From Desemzia incerta (GTDB taxonomy: Bacteria > Bacillota > Bacilli > Lactobacillales > Carnobacteriaceae), in NCBI RefSeq assembly GCF_900115825.1, contig NZ_FOXW01000003.1, positions 1 to 64,000 on the forward strand: a stretch of DNA of 64,000 nucleotides, given 5' to 3'. The position numbers were made by a program, and so were the translations under genes. A model generated the notes under the pieces. That model saw only the letters and a program-made list of their open reading frames with translations, made no database searches and had not been told where the DNA came from. Shown one piece after another: positions 18,650 to 27,529 of this stretch. How positions within the stretch are numbered: the stretch's first letter is position 1; every line of letters starts with the position of its first letter.

Positions 18650-20404
18650 ATGGGGATATTCAAGAAATTAGGGTGGTTTTTTAAACAAGAGAAAAAGGCT
18701 TATATCTCTGGAGTAATAGCGCTTTTTATAGTTTCAATTATAGCGTTGCTGCCTCCAAGGATTATTGGGATCATCGTTGACCAAATCGCTTCACAGACGA
18801 TAACGATGCAGTCTTTAATCATGTGGGTCTCTCTCTTGGGGGCTACTGCTGTAGCCCAGTATTTGTTAAGGTACATATGGCGAATCAACATATTCGGGAC
18901 GGCATCAAAGTTGGAACGAATCATTAGAACGCAGTTGTACCAGCACTTTACTGAAATGGATAAGCACTTTTTCCAACGCTATCGAACTGGGGATTTGATG
19001 GCACATGCTACAAATGATCTACGGGCTATTCGAATGGTTGCCGCAGGAGGGATTTTGACCTTAGCAGACTCTGTTTCTACAGGAAGTGCGACAATCATTG
19101 CGATGTTTTTAGTAGTGGACTGGCGGCTGGCATTATTGGCTTTAATTCCACTGCCATTATTAGCGCTATGTTCGCGTATTTTAGGAACAAAAATTCATAA
19201 ATCGTTCAGAGAAGCTCAAGCTGCTTTTTCGCACTTAAACGACAAAACACAAGAAAGTGTTTCAGGAATGAAAGTGATCAAAACTTTTGGACAAGAAACA
19301 GAAGATATCCAAGAGTTTAAGGAAAAAACAGCACAAGTGGTAAAAGAAAACAAAAAAGTTTATATTGTAGATTCTTTATTTGATCCTGTCATTACGATCA
19401 TAACGGGTATGTCCTATGTGCTGACGATGATTTTAGGTGGATCTTTTGTCATTAATGAGGTGATTTCTATTGGAGAATTTGTTACGTTCTTTACTTACAT
19501 CTCTATGTTGACGTGGCCGATGTTAGCAGTTGGACGCTTGTTCAACATTTTGGAAAGAGGAAGTGCAAGTTATGATCGAATCAGAGAACTATTGAACAAT
19601 AAATCTTCTATTCAAGAAAACACAAGCGCCGTGACAACTCCTATATCAGGAAACGTAGATGTAACGATTCAAAAATTTACTTATCCTTCGTCTGATAAAG
19701 CCGTATTAAGTGATGTGCATTTCCACTTAGTAAAGGGACAGACTTTAGGAATCGTTGGTAAAACCGGATCAGGAAAGACCTCGCTTTTTGAATTGATGCT
19801 AAGGGAGTATGACCATTATGAAGGAACGATTCTCTATGGTGGCACGGATATCCGTGATTACTCACTGGATGCGTTATTGAAACGTATTGGGTATGTTCCT
19901 CAAGACAACTTTTTATTTTCGGATACTATAGCAGGCAATATACGATTCGCTGATCCGAACCTAAGTATGGCTGAGGTCGAGCGTGCAGCGAAGTTGACGG
20001 CTATTCACCAAGACATTCTCGAGATGCCTCAGCAATACGAAACAGAAGTTGGAGAACGAGGTGTTTCTCTATCGGGAGGGCAAAAGCAGCGGATCTCGAT
20101 CGCACGAGCATTGATCACCAATCCTGAATTGCTGATATTGGATGATGCCTTGTCTGCTGTAGATGCCAAGACGGAAGAAAAAATTCTTTCCGCCTTAAAA
20201 GATGAACGTTCTGATCAAACGACGATCATAGCAGCCCATCGAATCAGCAGCGTAATGCATGCTCAAGAAATCCTGGTGTTAGAAGATGGTCGTGTGATCG
20301 AAAGAGGTACGCATGAACAACTGCTGGCAAATAATGGCTGGTATAAAGAGATGTACGAGCAACAGCAACTCGAACAACAAATCGAAGGAGGGGCTGTAAA
20401 ATGA
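18650..20404 (+). CDS. ABC exporter half-transporter, degenerate-site subunit (YheI/BmrC/LmrC-like)
   Basis: A 584-aa half transporter with an N-terminal six-helix type I exporter domain (about 15-310) and a C-terminal nucleotide-binding domain: Walker A GKTGSGKTS near 370, Q-loop VPQDNFLFSDTI, signature LSGGQKQR and Walker B LLILDDALSAVD. The residue after Walker B is Asp instead of the catalytic Glu, the hallmark of the degenerate site in heterodimeric exporters such as BmrCD and LmrCD. The next gene starts in an ATGA overlap with its stop, fitting a 1:1 heterodimer. Expected role: export of drugs or lipids across the cytoplasmic membrane; the substrate is not known. Confidence 0.9.
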   Translation: MGIFKKLGWFFKQEKKAYISGVIALFIVSIIALLPPRIIGIIVDQIASQTITMQSLIMWVSLLGATAVAQYLLRYIWRINIFGTASKLERIIRTQLYQHFTEMDKHFFQRYRTGDLMAHATNDLRAIRMVAAGGILTLADSVSTGSATIIAMFLVVDWRLALLALIPLPLLALCSRILGTKIHKSFREAQAAFSHLNDKTQESVSGMKVIKTFGQETEDIQEFKEKTAQVVKENKKVYIVDSLFDPVITIITGMSYVLTMILGGSFVINEVISIGEFVTFFTYISMLTWPMLAVGRLFNILERGSASYDRIRELLNNKSSIQENTSAVTTPISGNVDVTIQKFTYPSSDKAVLSDVHFHLVKGQTLGIVGKTGSGKTSLFELMLREYDHYEGTILYGGTDIRDYSLDALLKRIGYVPQDNFLFSDTIAGNIRFADPNLSMAEVERAAKLTAIHQDILEMPQQYETEVGERGVSLSGGQKQRISIARALITNPELLILDDALSAVDAKTEEKILSALKDERSDQTTIIAAHRISSVMHAQEILVLEDGRVIERGTHEQLLANNGWYKEMYEQQQLEQQIEGGAVK

Positions 20405-22188
20405 AAAACACTCAATCAGCTTGGTCACGAGAAATTCCTTTAAGAGAACAACTGACCACCATGAAACGGATTTTCTCGTTTGCAAAACCTTTTTTAGGAC
20501 AATTTGCAGCTTCGATTGTTTTTGCTGGTTTACTCGCTGTGACCAATGCGTTATTGCCTCGAATCGTTCAAACGTTGATTGATGGCTATTTCACGCAAGG
20601 GACAGCTACAGTGCAAGTCGTTCTTTTATTTGGAAGTTTGTATGCCGGGGCGACCTTACTGAAAGCTGTCATTTGGTATTTTAATTTGTACCATTACAAC
20701 ATGGCTTCTGAAAAAACGGTCGCTGTCATCCGAAATGCAGTCTACACTAAATTGCATAAACTAGGGATGAATTATTTTGACCGGACTCCCGCAGGTTCAA
20801 TCGTTTCAAAAGTTACCAATGATACCGAGACGATAAAAGAATTTTGGACAGTATTCTTAACTGTCATAGAAGGGCTCTTAGGTCTCAGCATTTCCTTTAT
20901 TGCGATGTATACGCTAAATGCAGAAGTCACGTTATGGATCATGACGTTTTTGCCGATTTTGATTGTAGTCATTTGGCTGTACCAGAAAAAGAGCTCGTTC
21001 CTTTATAGAAGTATGAGGGAAAAGCTTGGGATTCTAAATGCCAAGCTGGCGGAATCGATCACTGGCATGAGTATCATTCAACAGTTTAGACAAGAAAAAA
21101 GATTCCAAGAAGACTTTGAAGAAACGAATATGTCTTATTTCCGTTCAAGATACCAAATGACTAAAATCAATACATTGTTGTTAAGCCCAATCATCGATTT
21201 GCTGTATACATCGGCTTTAGTGTTCATTCTTTCCTTTTTTGGATTCGATGCACTAAACGGATTTGTTGAAGTTGGTGTGATTTATGCCTTTACATCCTAC
21301 GTCCGCAACTTTTTTCAACCGATGACGAGAATGATGGACAGTCTAAGTATTTTTCAAGATGGGATCGTTTCGAGCAGTCGGGTATTGGAGGTATTGGATA
21401 ACGAAGAATATGCGCCTGAACAAAATGAGCAGTCAGATGCAAAAATCACTTCCGCAAAGATCGAGTTTAAAGATGTTTCTTTTTCTTACGATGGAAAACA
21501 TAAGGTACTGAAGAATATCAGTTTTACAGCTTATCCCGGACAGACCGTAGCTCTTGTGGGGCATACGGGAAGCGGAAAGAGTTCGATCATTAATTTGATC
21601 ATGCGTTTCTATGAGTTTTATGAAGGAGATATTTTAATTGATGGTGTTTCCATCAAAGATTACCCTCTTAGCGAATTGCGTTCTAACATGGGGCTGGTTC
21701 TGCAAGATTCTTTCTTGTTTTATGGGACTATCAAAGACAACATTCGATTAAAGAATAAAGCGATTACCGATGCTGAGATTAGAAAAGCAGCAGAATTTGT
21801 CCAAGCAGACAAATTTATTGAAGCACTGCCTCACAAATACAATGCGAAAGTAATTGAAAGAGGAGCTAGTTATTCCAGCGGTCAAAAGCAATTGATCTCT
21901 TTCGCCAGCACGATTGTGACGGATCCTAAAATACTGATCCTTGATGAAGCTACCGCTAATATCGATACGGAAACGGAAGTGCTGATCCAAGAAGGTTTGG
22001 AAAAAATGCGAAAAGGGCGTACAACGTTGGCGATTGCTCACAGGTTGTCGACCATTCGTGATGCTGATTTGATATTGGTGTTGGACCATGGTGAAATTGT
22101 TGAACAAGGCACTCATGATGAGTTGCTGGATCAAAAAGGCGTTTATTACGGCATGTATGAACTGCAAAAAAGTGGATTGACAGAATAA
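20401..22188 (+). CDS. ABC exporter half-transporter, partner subunit (YheH/BmrD/LmrD-like)
   Basis: A 595-aa half transporter with six membrane helices (about 30-320) and a nucleotide-binding domain: Walker A GHTGSGKSS near 388, Q-loop VLQDSFLFYGTI, a variant signature YSSGQKQ and Walker B LILDEATANID with the canonical Glu. The pattern complements the upstream subunit: degenerate Walker region there, degenerate signature here, leaving one fully catalytic site. The start overlaps the upstream stop by 4 nt (ATGA). Family members export multiple drugs. A strong terminator shared with plsC follows. Confidence 0.9.
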   Translation: MKNTQSAWSREIPLREQLTTMKRIFSFAKPFLGQFAASIVFAGLLAVTNALLPRIVQTLIDGYFTQGTATVQVVLLFGSLYAGATLLKAVIWYFNLYHYNMASEKTVAVIRNAVYTKLHKLGMNYFDRTPAGSIVSKVTNDTETIKEFWTVFLTVIEGLLGLSISFIAMYTLNAEVTLWIMTFLPILIVVIWLYQKKSSFLYRSMREKLGILNAKLAESITGMSIIQQFRQEKRFQEDFEETNMSYFRSRYQMTKINTLLLSPIIDLLYTSALVFILSFFGFDALNGFVEVGVIYAFTSYVRNFFQPMTRMMDSLSIFQDGIVSSSRVLEVLDNEEYAPEQNEQSDAKITSAKIEFKDVSFSYDGKHKVLKNISFTAYPGQTVALVGHTGSGKSSIINLIMRFYEFYEGDILIDGVSIKDYPLSELRSNMGLVLQDSFLFYGTIKDNIRLKNKAITDAEIRKAAEFVQADKFIEALPHKYNAKVIERGASYSSGQKQLISFASTIVTDPKILILDEATANIDTETEVLIQEGLEKMRKGRTTLAIAHRLSTIRDADLILVLDHGEIVEQGTHDELLDQKGVYYGMYELQKSGLTE

Positions 22189-22199
22189 CTATGACAAGC

Positions 22200-22250
22200 A
22201 ACACAAAAAAGCTATGGCTCCATATAGGACCATAGCTTTTTTGTGTTTTA
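22200..22250. terminator. Bidirectional terminator between the ABC exporter and plsC
   Basis: AACACAAAAAAGCTATGG (22200-22217) pairs perfectly with CCATAGCTTTTTTGTGTT (22230-22247) around a short loop; T-rich on both strands. Confidence 0.92.
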
Positions 22251-22865
22251 TTTGTATTCGTAACGGTAAGTGGGATCGATTTCTCTATCCAATTGATCGA
22301 AAGCAGCTTGTACGTCTTTTTCGATAACAGCAAGACTTTCTTTCGTCAATCTTGTTTTTCGATCTACATAGATAGGATCTCCAAAACGAACGACGATTTT
22401 TTTGCGTTTCAACAGATCTTTAAACGTTAATGGACCTTGGTAGACTGCTGGAACCATTGGCACCCCGCTTAATTTTGCAATAGTTGGGGCTCCTCCTTTA
22501 AGTTCAGCTGAATGTCTTGTTCCAGTTGGGAACATTACTAAACTTAACTTGCCTTCTTTTAGAATTTTTACAGGCGTTTTGATAGCACTTGGACCAGGGT
22601 TCAGTCTGTCTACTGGAAAAGCATTGGCTTTACGAATGATCCAACCAAAAATAGGATTCTTAAACAATTCTTTCTTAGCCATAAAAGCAAAATCTTTCGG
22701 TTTAGCTCCTAAAGCCAAATATATCGGATCAATCCAAGAACGGTGCGGAGCAATTAAAATATAAGATTCATTTTGAGGTAATTTTTCTCTTTGTTGGTAG
22801 TGTGCATTTCCATTCAAAATGAAAACAAGAACTCCCACGAAATCACGTAAAATTCTAAAAAACAC
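22248..22865 (-). CDS. plsC: 1-acyl-sn-glycerol-3-phosphate acyltransferase family protein
   Basis: Transfers an acyl chain to lysophosphatidate to form phosphatidate, the precursor of membrane phospholipids, at the inner face of the membrane. The 205-aa product has a hydrophobic N-terminus and the acyltransferase motifs HRSWID (41-46, the HX4D catalytic pair), FPVDR (motif II) and FPTGTR (112-117, motif III, with Thr where Glu is more usual). GTG 22865 is preceded by AAAGGA on the minus strand. It is convergent with the ABC exporter. PlsC activity is inferred from family; other lysophospholipid acyltransferases share these motifs. Confidence 0.85.
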   Translation of the reverse strand: MFFRILRDFVGVLVFILNGNAHYQQREKLPQNESYILIAPHRSWIDPIYLALGAKPKDFAFMAKKELFKNPIFGWIIRKANAFPVDRLNPGPSAIKTPVKILKEGKLSLVMFPTGTRHSAELKGGAPTIAKLSGVPMVPAVYQGPLTFKDLLKRKKIVVRFGDPIYVDRKTRLTKESLAVIEKDVQAAFDQLDREIDPTYRYEYK

Positions 22866-22912
22866 TATTGTTCAATCCTTTCGCTGAATACATCTTCATA
22901 CTTACTTTTATT

Positions 22913-22941
22913 AGTATGAGCGATAAGACAGATTTTCGCAA
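22913..22941 (-). promoter_or_regulatory. plsC promoter candidate
   Basis: On the minus strand TTGCGA (plus 22936-22941), 17 bp, then CATACT (plus 22913-22918). Confidence 0.45.
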
Positions 22942-22958
22942 CAACTTTATTTCGAACT

Positions 22959-23013
22959 TCAAAGTTTTGGTTCGGTATTTTTCAATGACTTAAAAGATGT
23001 CAAAGTTTTGGTT
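22959..23013. repeat. 14-bp direct repeat in the plsC-sbcD divergent region
   Basis: TCAAAGTTTTGGTT occurs at 22959-22972 and exactly again at 23000-23013, 41 bp apart, near four helical turns. It lies upstream of both divergent genes and could be a binding site pair or a small duplication. Confidence 0.4.
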
Positions 23014-23033
23014 GTTTTCTAAAAAAAAGCTTT

Positions 23034-23061
23034 TCGACTCTCTTTGTTTCTTTGTTATACT
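23034..23061 (+). promoter_or_regulatory. sbcDC promoter candidate
   Basis: TCGACT (23034-23039, 4 of 6 matches to TTGACA), 16 bp, then TATACT (23056-23061), about 35 bp before the sbcD start codon. Confidence 0.5.
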
Positions 23062-23095
23062 AGATAAATGGAAGACGAACGGGAGGGTTTTTAAA

Positions 23096-24238
23096 ATGAA
23101 GTTTTTACATACTGGAGATTGGCATATTGGAAAAAAACTTCACGGGTTTCAACTGCTGCAAGAGCAGCGAGAAGTTTTTCAGCAGATGCTGGATACAGCT
23201 AAAAAAGAAGAGGTAGAGGCAATTGTTATTGCAGGAGACCTCTTCGATCGTTCTGTACCGCCGGCTGAAGCCGTCAGCGTATTGAATCAAATGTTTATAG
23301 ACATGAATTTAACAGAAAAAATACCGGTGCTGGCTATTTCTGGGAATCATGACTCGGCTACTCGTTTAGAAACAGGTAGTGAATGGTTCAAACAAGCCAA
23401 CCTTTACTTGCAAACAAAAATCAATGAGTTTACTTTTCAGCCGATCACTTTAGGGAACACGCAATTTTTTCTGTTGCCTTATTTTGATCCTATTGATGCT
23501 CGGCTTTACTTTAGTGATGATACATTAACTACACATGAAAAAGCTGTTGAAAGAGTCGTTGAAAAAATGAAAGAACAATTCGAAGAAACGAAACATCAAG
23601 TATTGATCTCTCACTTTTTCGTGACAGGAAGTTTGAGAAGTGAATCGGAAACCGGCTCTACAGTCGGCGGGTTGGACAACGTTTCGGCGAGAGTGTTCCA
23701 AGACTTCACGTACGTGGCTTTAGGTCACCTGCACCATCCAGAAGCTCTAAAAAGTGAGGCGGTTCGCTATTCAGGTAGTTTGTTGAAATATTCTGTCTCG
23801 GAAGCTGATCAACAAAAAGGATTCCGAATTATTGAAATCGATGACGAAGGATTGCTGACGCAACAATTTCATCCAGTTCAACCTTCACGGGACATTATTG
23901 TGTTAGAAGAACATTTCAGCACATTAACAGAGGAAGAATTTTACTTGACGATCAAGCGAGATCAATTTATTTACATCAAATTAAAAGATACGGTCATGCT
24001 GCCAAATGCAATGAATCGATTAAGAGAAATTTACCCTTATGTCATCGGGATGGAAAGAGTAAATCAAAGTGGTCTGCTGTCGGGTATTCATCAAACCAAA
24101 AAAGAAGTACCGACTACTTTGGCGCCGCATAAGTTGTTCAGCCATTATTTTGAAGAGCTCACTGAAAATCCATTGACGAAGCAGCAAGAACAATTGATAG
24201 CGTCATTATTTGAAGATTTGCAAAAGGAGGTCCGGTAA
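23096..24238 (+). CDS. sbcD: Exonuclease subunit SbcD (Mre11-like)
   Basis: The Mn-dependent nuclease subunit of the SbcCD (Rad50-Mre11 type) complex, which cuts hairpins and protein-blocked DNA ends. The 380-aa product begins MKFLHTGDWHIGKKL and has the calcineurin-like phosphoesterase motifs GDWHIG, GDLFDR, SGNHDSA, ISHFFVTG and GHLHHPE. ATG 23096 follows GGGAGGG with 8-nt spacing; the upstream in-frame start at 22997 covers the promoter and is rejected. The sbcC start codon follows its stop with no gap. Confidence 0.95.
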   Translation: MKFLHTGDWHIGKKLHGFQLLQEQREVFQQMLDTAKKEEVEAIVIAGDLFDRSVPPAEAVSVLNQMFIDMNLTEKIPVLAISGNHDSATRLETGSEWFKQANLYLQTKINEFTFQPITLGNTQFFLLPYFDPIDARLYFSDDTLTTHEKAVERVVEKMKEQFEETKHQVLISHFFVTGSLRSESETGSTVGGLDNVSARVFQDFTYVALGHLHHPEALKSEAVRYSGSLLKYSVSEADQQKGFRIIEIDDEGLLTQQFHPVQPSRDIIVLEEHFSTLTEEEFYLTIKRDQFIYIKLKDTVMLPNAMNRLREIYPYVIGMERVNQSGLLSGIHQTKKEVPTTLAPHKLFSHYFEELTENPLTKQQEQLIASLFEDLQKEVR

Positions 24239-27200
24239 ATGCGTCCACAGTCTTTAACACTTAAAGCGTTTGGTCCGTATATGGATGAGACGATCGATTT
24301 TTCCGCTTTTTATGAAAACAACATCTTCTTGATCGCCGGGAAAACAGGATCTGGTAAAACCACATTGTTCGATGGAATCTGTTTTGCATTATTTGGCAAA
24401 ACGAATGGCTCGAATCGGGAGCCGAAAGAAATGCGTTCTACATTTGCGGATGCTAAGCAGCAAACGAGTGTCACATTTACTTTCCGCGCCCAAAACAAGC
24501 TGTATGAAATCGTCAGAAGCCCAGCTCAAGTACTGTTGAAACAAAAAGGCGAAGGTACTCGAGACGTACCGGCAAAAGCTTCACTTCGTGTATTTGGAGA
24601 AGATGGAGTAGAATTGCAGCATGTCACTAAAATCAGTGAAGTAGATGAAGTCATTGAAGAAGTGGTGCAATTGAACTGCGATCAGTTTAGACAAATCGTT
24701 ATGATTCCTCAAGGAGAGTTCAGACGATTTTTAAACGCGGACAGCGGAGAAAAAGAAACGATTTTAAGAAAACTTTTTGGAACAGATATTTATCGTCAAT
24801 TGAGTGAAAAGTTGAAAGAAAAGAAAAAAGAGATGCACTATAAATTGGTGGAGAAAGAAAAAGAGTTGGAATCAACCCTTAGTAAAGCGCATTGGACCAG
24901 TATGAAACCTGAAATCGAGTTTACGGGCTTCGCGGCCATGAAAGTGGAGTTAAATCTTCTGCAAGAAGAACAGCAAACCATGGAAAAAGTATTGGAGCAA
25001 TTAGGCACTTCGATTACTGAATTGACACGAGAAGCTGATGAAGCGAATGTTTTTTTAAGTGAACAGCAAACCATCCAGCAATTATTGGATGAAAAGGCAG
25101 CTTTACTGCAGGCTTTAGAATCTTTAAAAGAAGAACAAAGCAACATAACCGCGTTAAAACAGCAAGTGAAAAAATACGAAGAAGCTCAGCAATTTGAGAC
25201 ATTATTGTTTAAATTGTCTGAGAATGAAAAGTCTTTAACGGAATTACAAGAAAAAGAACTGCAAACCCGTGAACAATTGCAAGAAGAGAAAGAACAATTA
25301 AAGAAAGCAAAAACTAAAAAACAGGCTGTTGACAAAGAACTCTTGGGACAAGAAAGTCGTAAAGAACAGCTGGTCTCTTTGAACCAACTGAAAGAAGCCA
25401 TCGCTGCTTACAAAACTAGTCAGCATGAAAATGAGGAACAGGAGCGAGTCGTACAACGACTAGAAAAAGAATTAACGGATTGCCGGAAACAAAAACAGCA
25501 ATTGCTGGAGCAAAAAGAAGAGATGGATCGACTATTGGCAGAGTTGGCTGCCAAACAAAAGAATGTATACTCTGCCAAAGATCAATTGCACAGTTGGAGC
25601 CACGCTGAAGACCTATTGAATCAAGCCATCACAGCTGAAGACCAAGAAAAAAGACTCATCGATCTGCTGACGGAGAAAAAAGAAAGCCTGCAAACAACTA
25701 TCAGTGAACTGGAAACGGTCTCTAATGAACATCGCAAAGCAAAAAGCGACTGGGCAAAAGTGCAGATCCAAAAGTTGTCTGAGGAATTGATTGATGGAGA
25801 ACCTTGCCCTGTGTGTGGTTCTATTGAGCATCCACTCCATGCAGTTGTTGAAATCACATCGACTAAAAGTGCTGCAGAATTAGAACTTTTGGTGGAACAA
25901 ACAGAAACCGAGCTGCATACCCTTAAAGCTAAAAAAGAGGTCTTGGAACAACAAGGATTGGATCTAGAGCAGCAATTGACTGATCAAAAAGCCTTTCTTG
26001 AACAAAAACGTCTCGATTGGACAAATCATCAGCTTTATTCGGAAGTAGGATCGGGGACACTGAAAGGAAATCGTGAAGTCGTTTCTCAAGAAAAAAACAA
26101 GTTGGAAAATCAAATCAATGAGTTGAATTACTCCTTAACTGAGCAACAAATGCACAAAGAAAAACTTTTGGACATTGAAGCTGAGTATCGAAAAAGTCAA
26201 AAAGCTTTGGACACATTAACAACTGACCATCAAACTGAACAAAATCATTTGAGTCAGTTGAAAGGCCAGTTGTCTCATTTGAGTCAAACCATACCTGAAC
26301 AGTACTTGGATATCCCATACTATGAAGCAGAAGTAGCAGCGTTAGAGCAACGTATCCAACAATGGCAACAGGCTTATGAAGAGATTCTTGAACAGACTCT
26401 TGCAGCTGAAAAAGTTGTGGAACAGACCCAGTACCGGTTGGATTCAGTTACTGAATCGCTAGCTGAAGAACATGCGAAGAAAGTAGAACTGAAAGAGGAA
26501 GCGGACAAAGTGTTATCCGGCTCTAGTTTCTTAAGTATCTTAGAAGTGGAAGAAACCTTAGAAAACAAAGAACAAGTAGCTTCATGGAAAGAGATGATTG
26601 ATCAATATGAAAAATCTCAATACAATGCTCAGCAAAACTTGACCTTAAATACGCAAAAACTTGAAGGAAAACCAGCTCCTCAATTGGAACTGGCTAAAGA
26701 GACCTATAATTCAATAGTGGGCCAAAAAACGAAAAAGACAGAAGAAAAAGCGGTGTTGCAAGACCACTTCTTGCAAAATCAAGGAATCATAGCCAACTGT
26801 CAAACAATATTGGATCTGCATCAAAAAAATATGGATGTGTTCACTGAAATATCGACATTATCTGATGTGGCTAACGGAGACAGCGGCATTAGTAAATTAG
26901 GGTTTGAACGGTACGTGCTGTCTTACTTCTTAGAAGAAGTCTTGAGCCTAGCCAATCAGCGATTGCAAAAATTGTCTAATCACCGCTATTTGTTTGATTT
27001 GAACCGAGAAGACGGTTCTTATAAAAACAAGACTGGATTAGAGATCAACATCTATGACGACCATGCTGGGGGTGTCCGCAATGTAGGGACTCTTTCGGGA
27101 GGAGAAAGTTTTATAGCCGCTCTTTCATTGGCTTTATCGTTATCCGATGTTGTTCAACGACAAGCCGGAGGGATTCAGATAGAGGCGATCTTTATCGACG

Positions 27201-27388
27201 AAGGATTTGGTTCGTTAGACGAAGATGCTTTGGATCAAGCTATCGAAGCGTTGATGCAAATAGACGGAGACGGAAAATTGGTAGGGATCATCAGTCATGT
27301 TAAAGAATTGAAAGATCGCATCCCAGACAAAGTCCTTGTTCATGCCTTAGGAACTGGGAAAAGTCAATTATCTGCCAGTCATGGCTAG
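24239..27388 (+). CDS. sbcC: Exonuclease subunit SbcC (Rad50-like ATPase)
   Basis: The SMC-like ATPase partner of SbcD. The 1049-aa protein has an N-terminal Walker A (GKTGSGKTTLFDG, about 34-46), two very long Glu/Gln/Lys-rich coiled-coil arms, and between them the zinc-hook CPVCGS (Cys522 and Cys525) where two molecules join. The C-terminal ATPase half carries the signature LSGGESF and Walker B AIFIDEGFGSLD. ATG 24239 comes immediately after the sbcD stop, with AAAGGAGG inside the end of sbcD. It works with sbcD in double-strand break processing. Confidence 0.95.
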   Translation: MRPQSLTLKAFGPYMDETIDFSAFYENNIFLIAGKTGSGKTTLFDGICFALFGKTNGSNREPKEMRSTFADAKQQTSVTFTFRAQNKLYEIVRSPAQVLLKQKGEGTRDVPAKASLRVFGEDGVELQHVTKISEVDEVIEEVVQLNCDQFRQIVMIPQGEFRRFLNADSGEKETILRKLFGTDIYRQLSEKLKEKKKEMHYKLVEKEKELESTLSKAHWTSMKPEIEFTGFAAMKVELNLLQEEQQTMEKVLEQLGTSITELTREADEANVFLSEQQTIQQLLDEKAALLQALESLKEEQSNITALKQQVKKYEEAQQFETLLFKLSENEKSLTELQEKELQTREQLQEEKEQLKKAKTKKQAVDKELLGQESRKEQLVSLNQLKEAIAAYKTSQHENEEQERVVQRLEKELTDCRKQKQQLLEQKEEMDRLLAELAAKQKNVYSAKDQLHSWSHAEDLLNQAITAEDQEKRLIDLLTEKKESLQTTISELETVSNEHRKAKSDWAKVQIQKLSEELIDGEPCPVCGSIEHPLHAVVEITSTKSAAELELLVEQTETELHTLKAKKEVLEQQGLDLEQQLTDQKAFLEQKRLDWTNHQLYSEVGSGTLKGNREVVSQEKNKLENQINELNYSLTEQQMHKEKLLDIEAEYRKSQKALDTLTTDHQTEQNHLSQLKGQLSHLSQTIPEQYLDIPYYEAEVAALEQRIQQWQQAYEEILEQTLAAEKVVEQTQYRLDSVTESLAEEHAKKVELKEEADKVLSGSSFLSILEVEETLENKEQVASWKEMIDQYEKSQYNAQQNLTLNTQKLEGKPAPQLELAKETYNSIVGQKTKKTEEKAVLQDHFLQNQGIIANCQTILDLHQKNMDVFTEISTLSDVANGDSGISKLGFERYVLSYFLEEVLSLANQRLQKLSNHRYLFDLNREDGSYKNKTGLEINIYDDHAGGVRNVGTLSGGESFIAALSLALSLSDVVQRQAGGIQIEAIFIDEGFGSLDEDALDQAIEALMQIDGDGKLVGIISHVKELKDRIPDKVLVHALGTGKSQLSASHG

Positions 27389-27529
27389 ATAAAATGAGAA
27401 TAAACAGTAAAGCATAACATTAAAGTTTCTTTTTCTTTGAAGATAACGTAAAATAGAAAGATGGAGAATTTTGTTTACCAAAAAAACCATTTGATTTTTT
27501 GGAAAAAGGCAAGAAAGTAGGTTGGTTTT

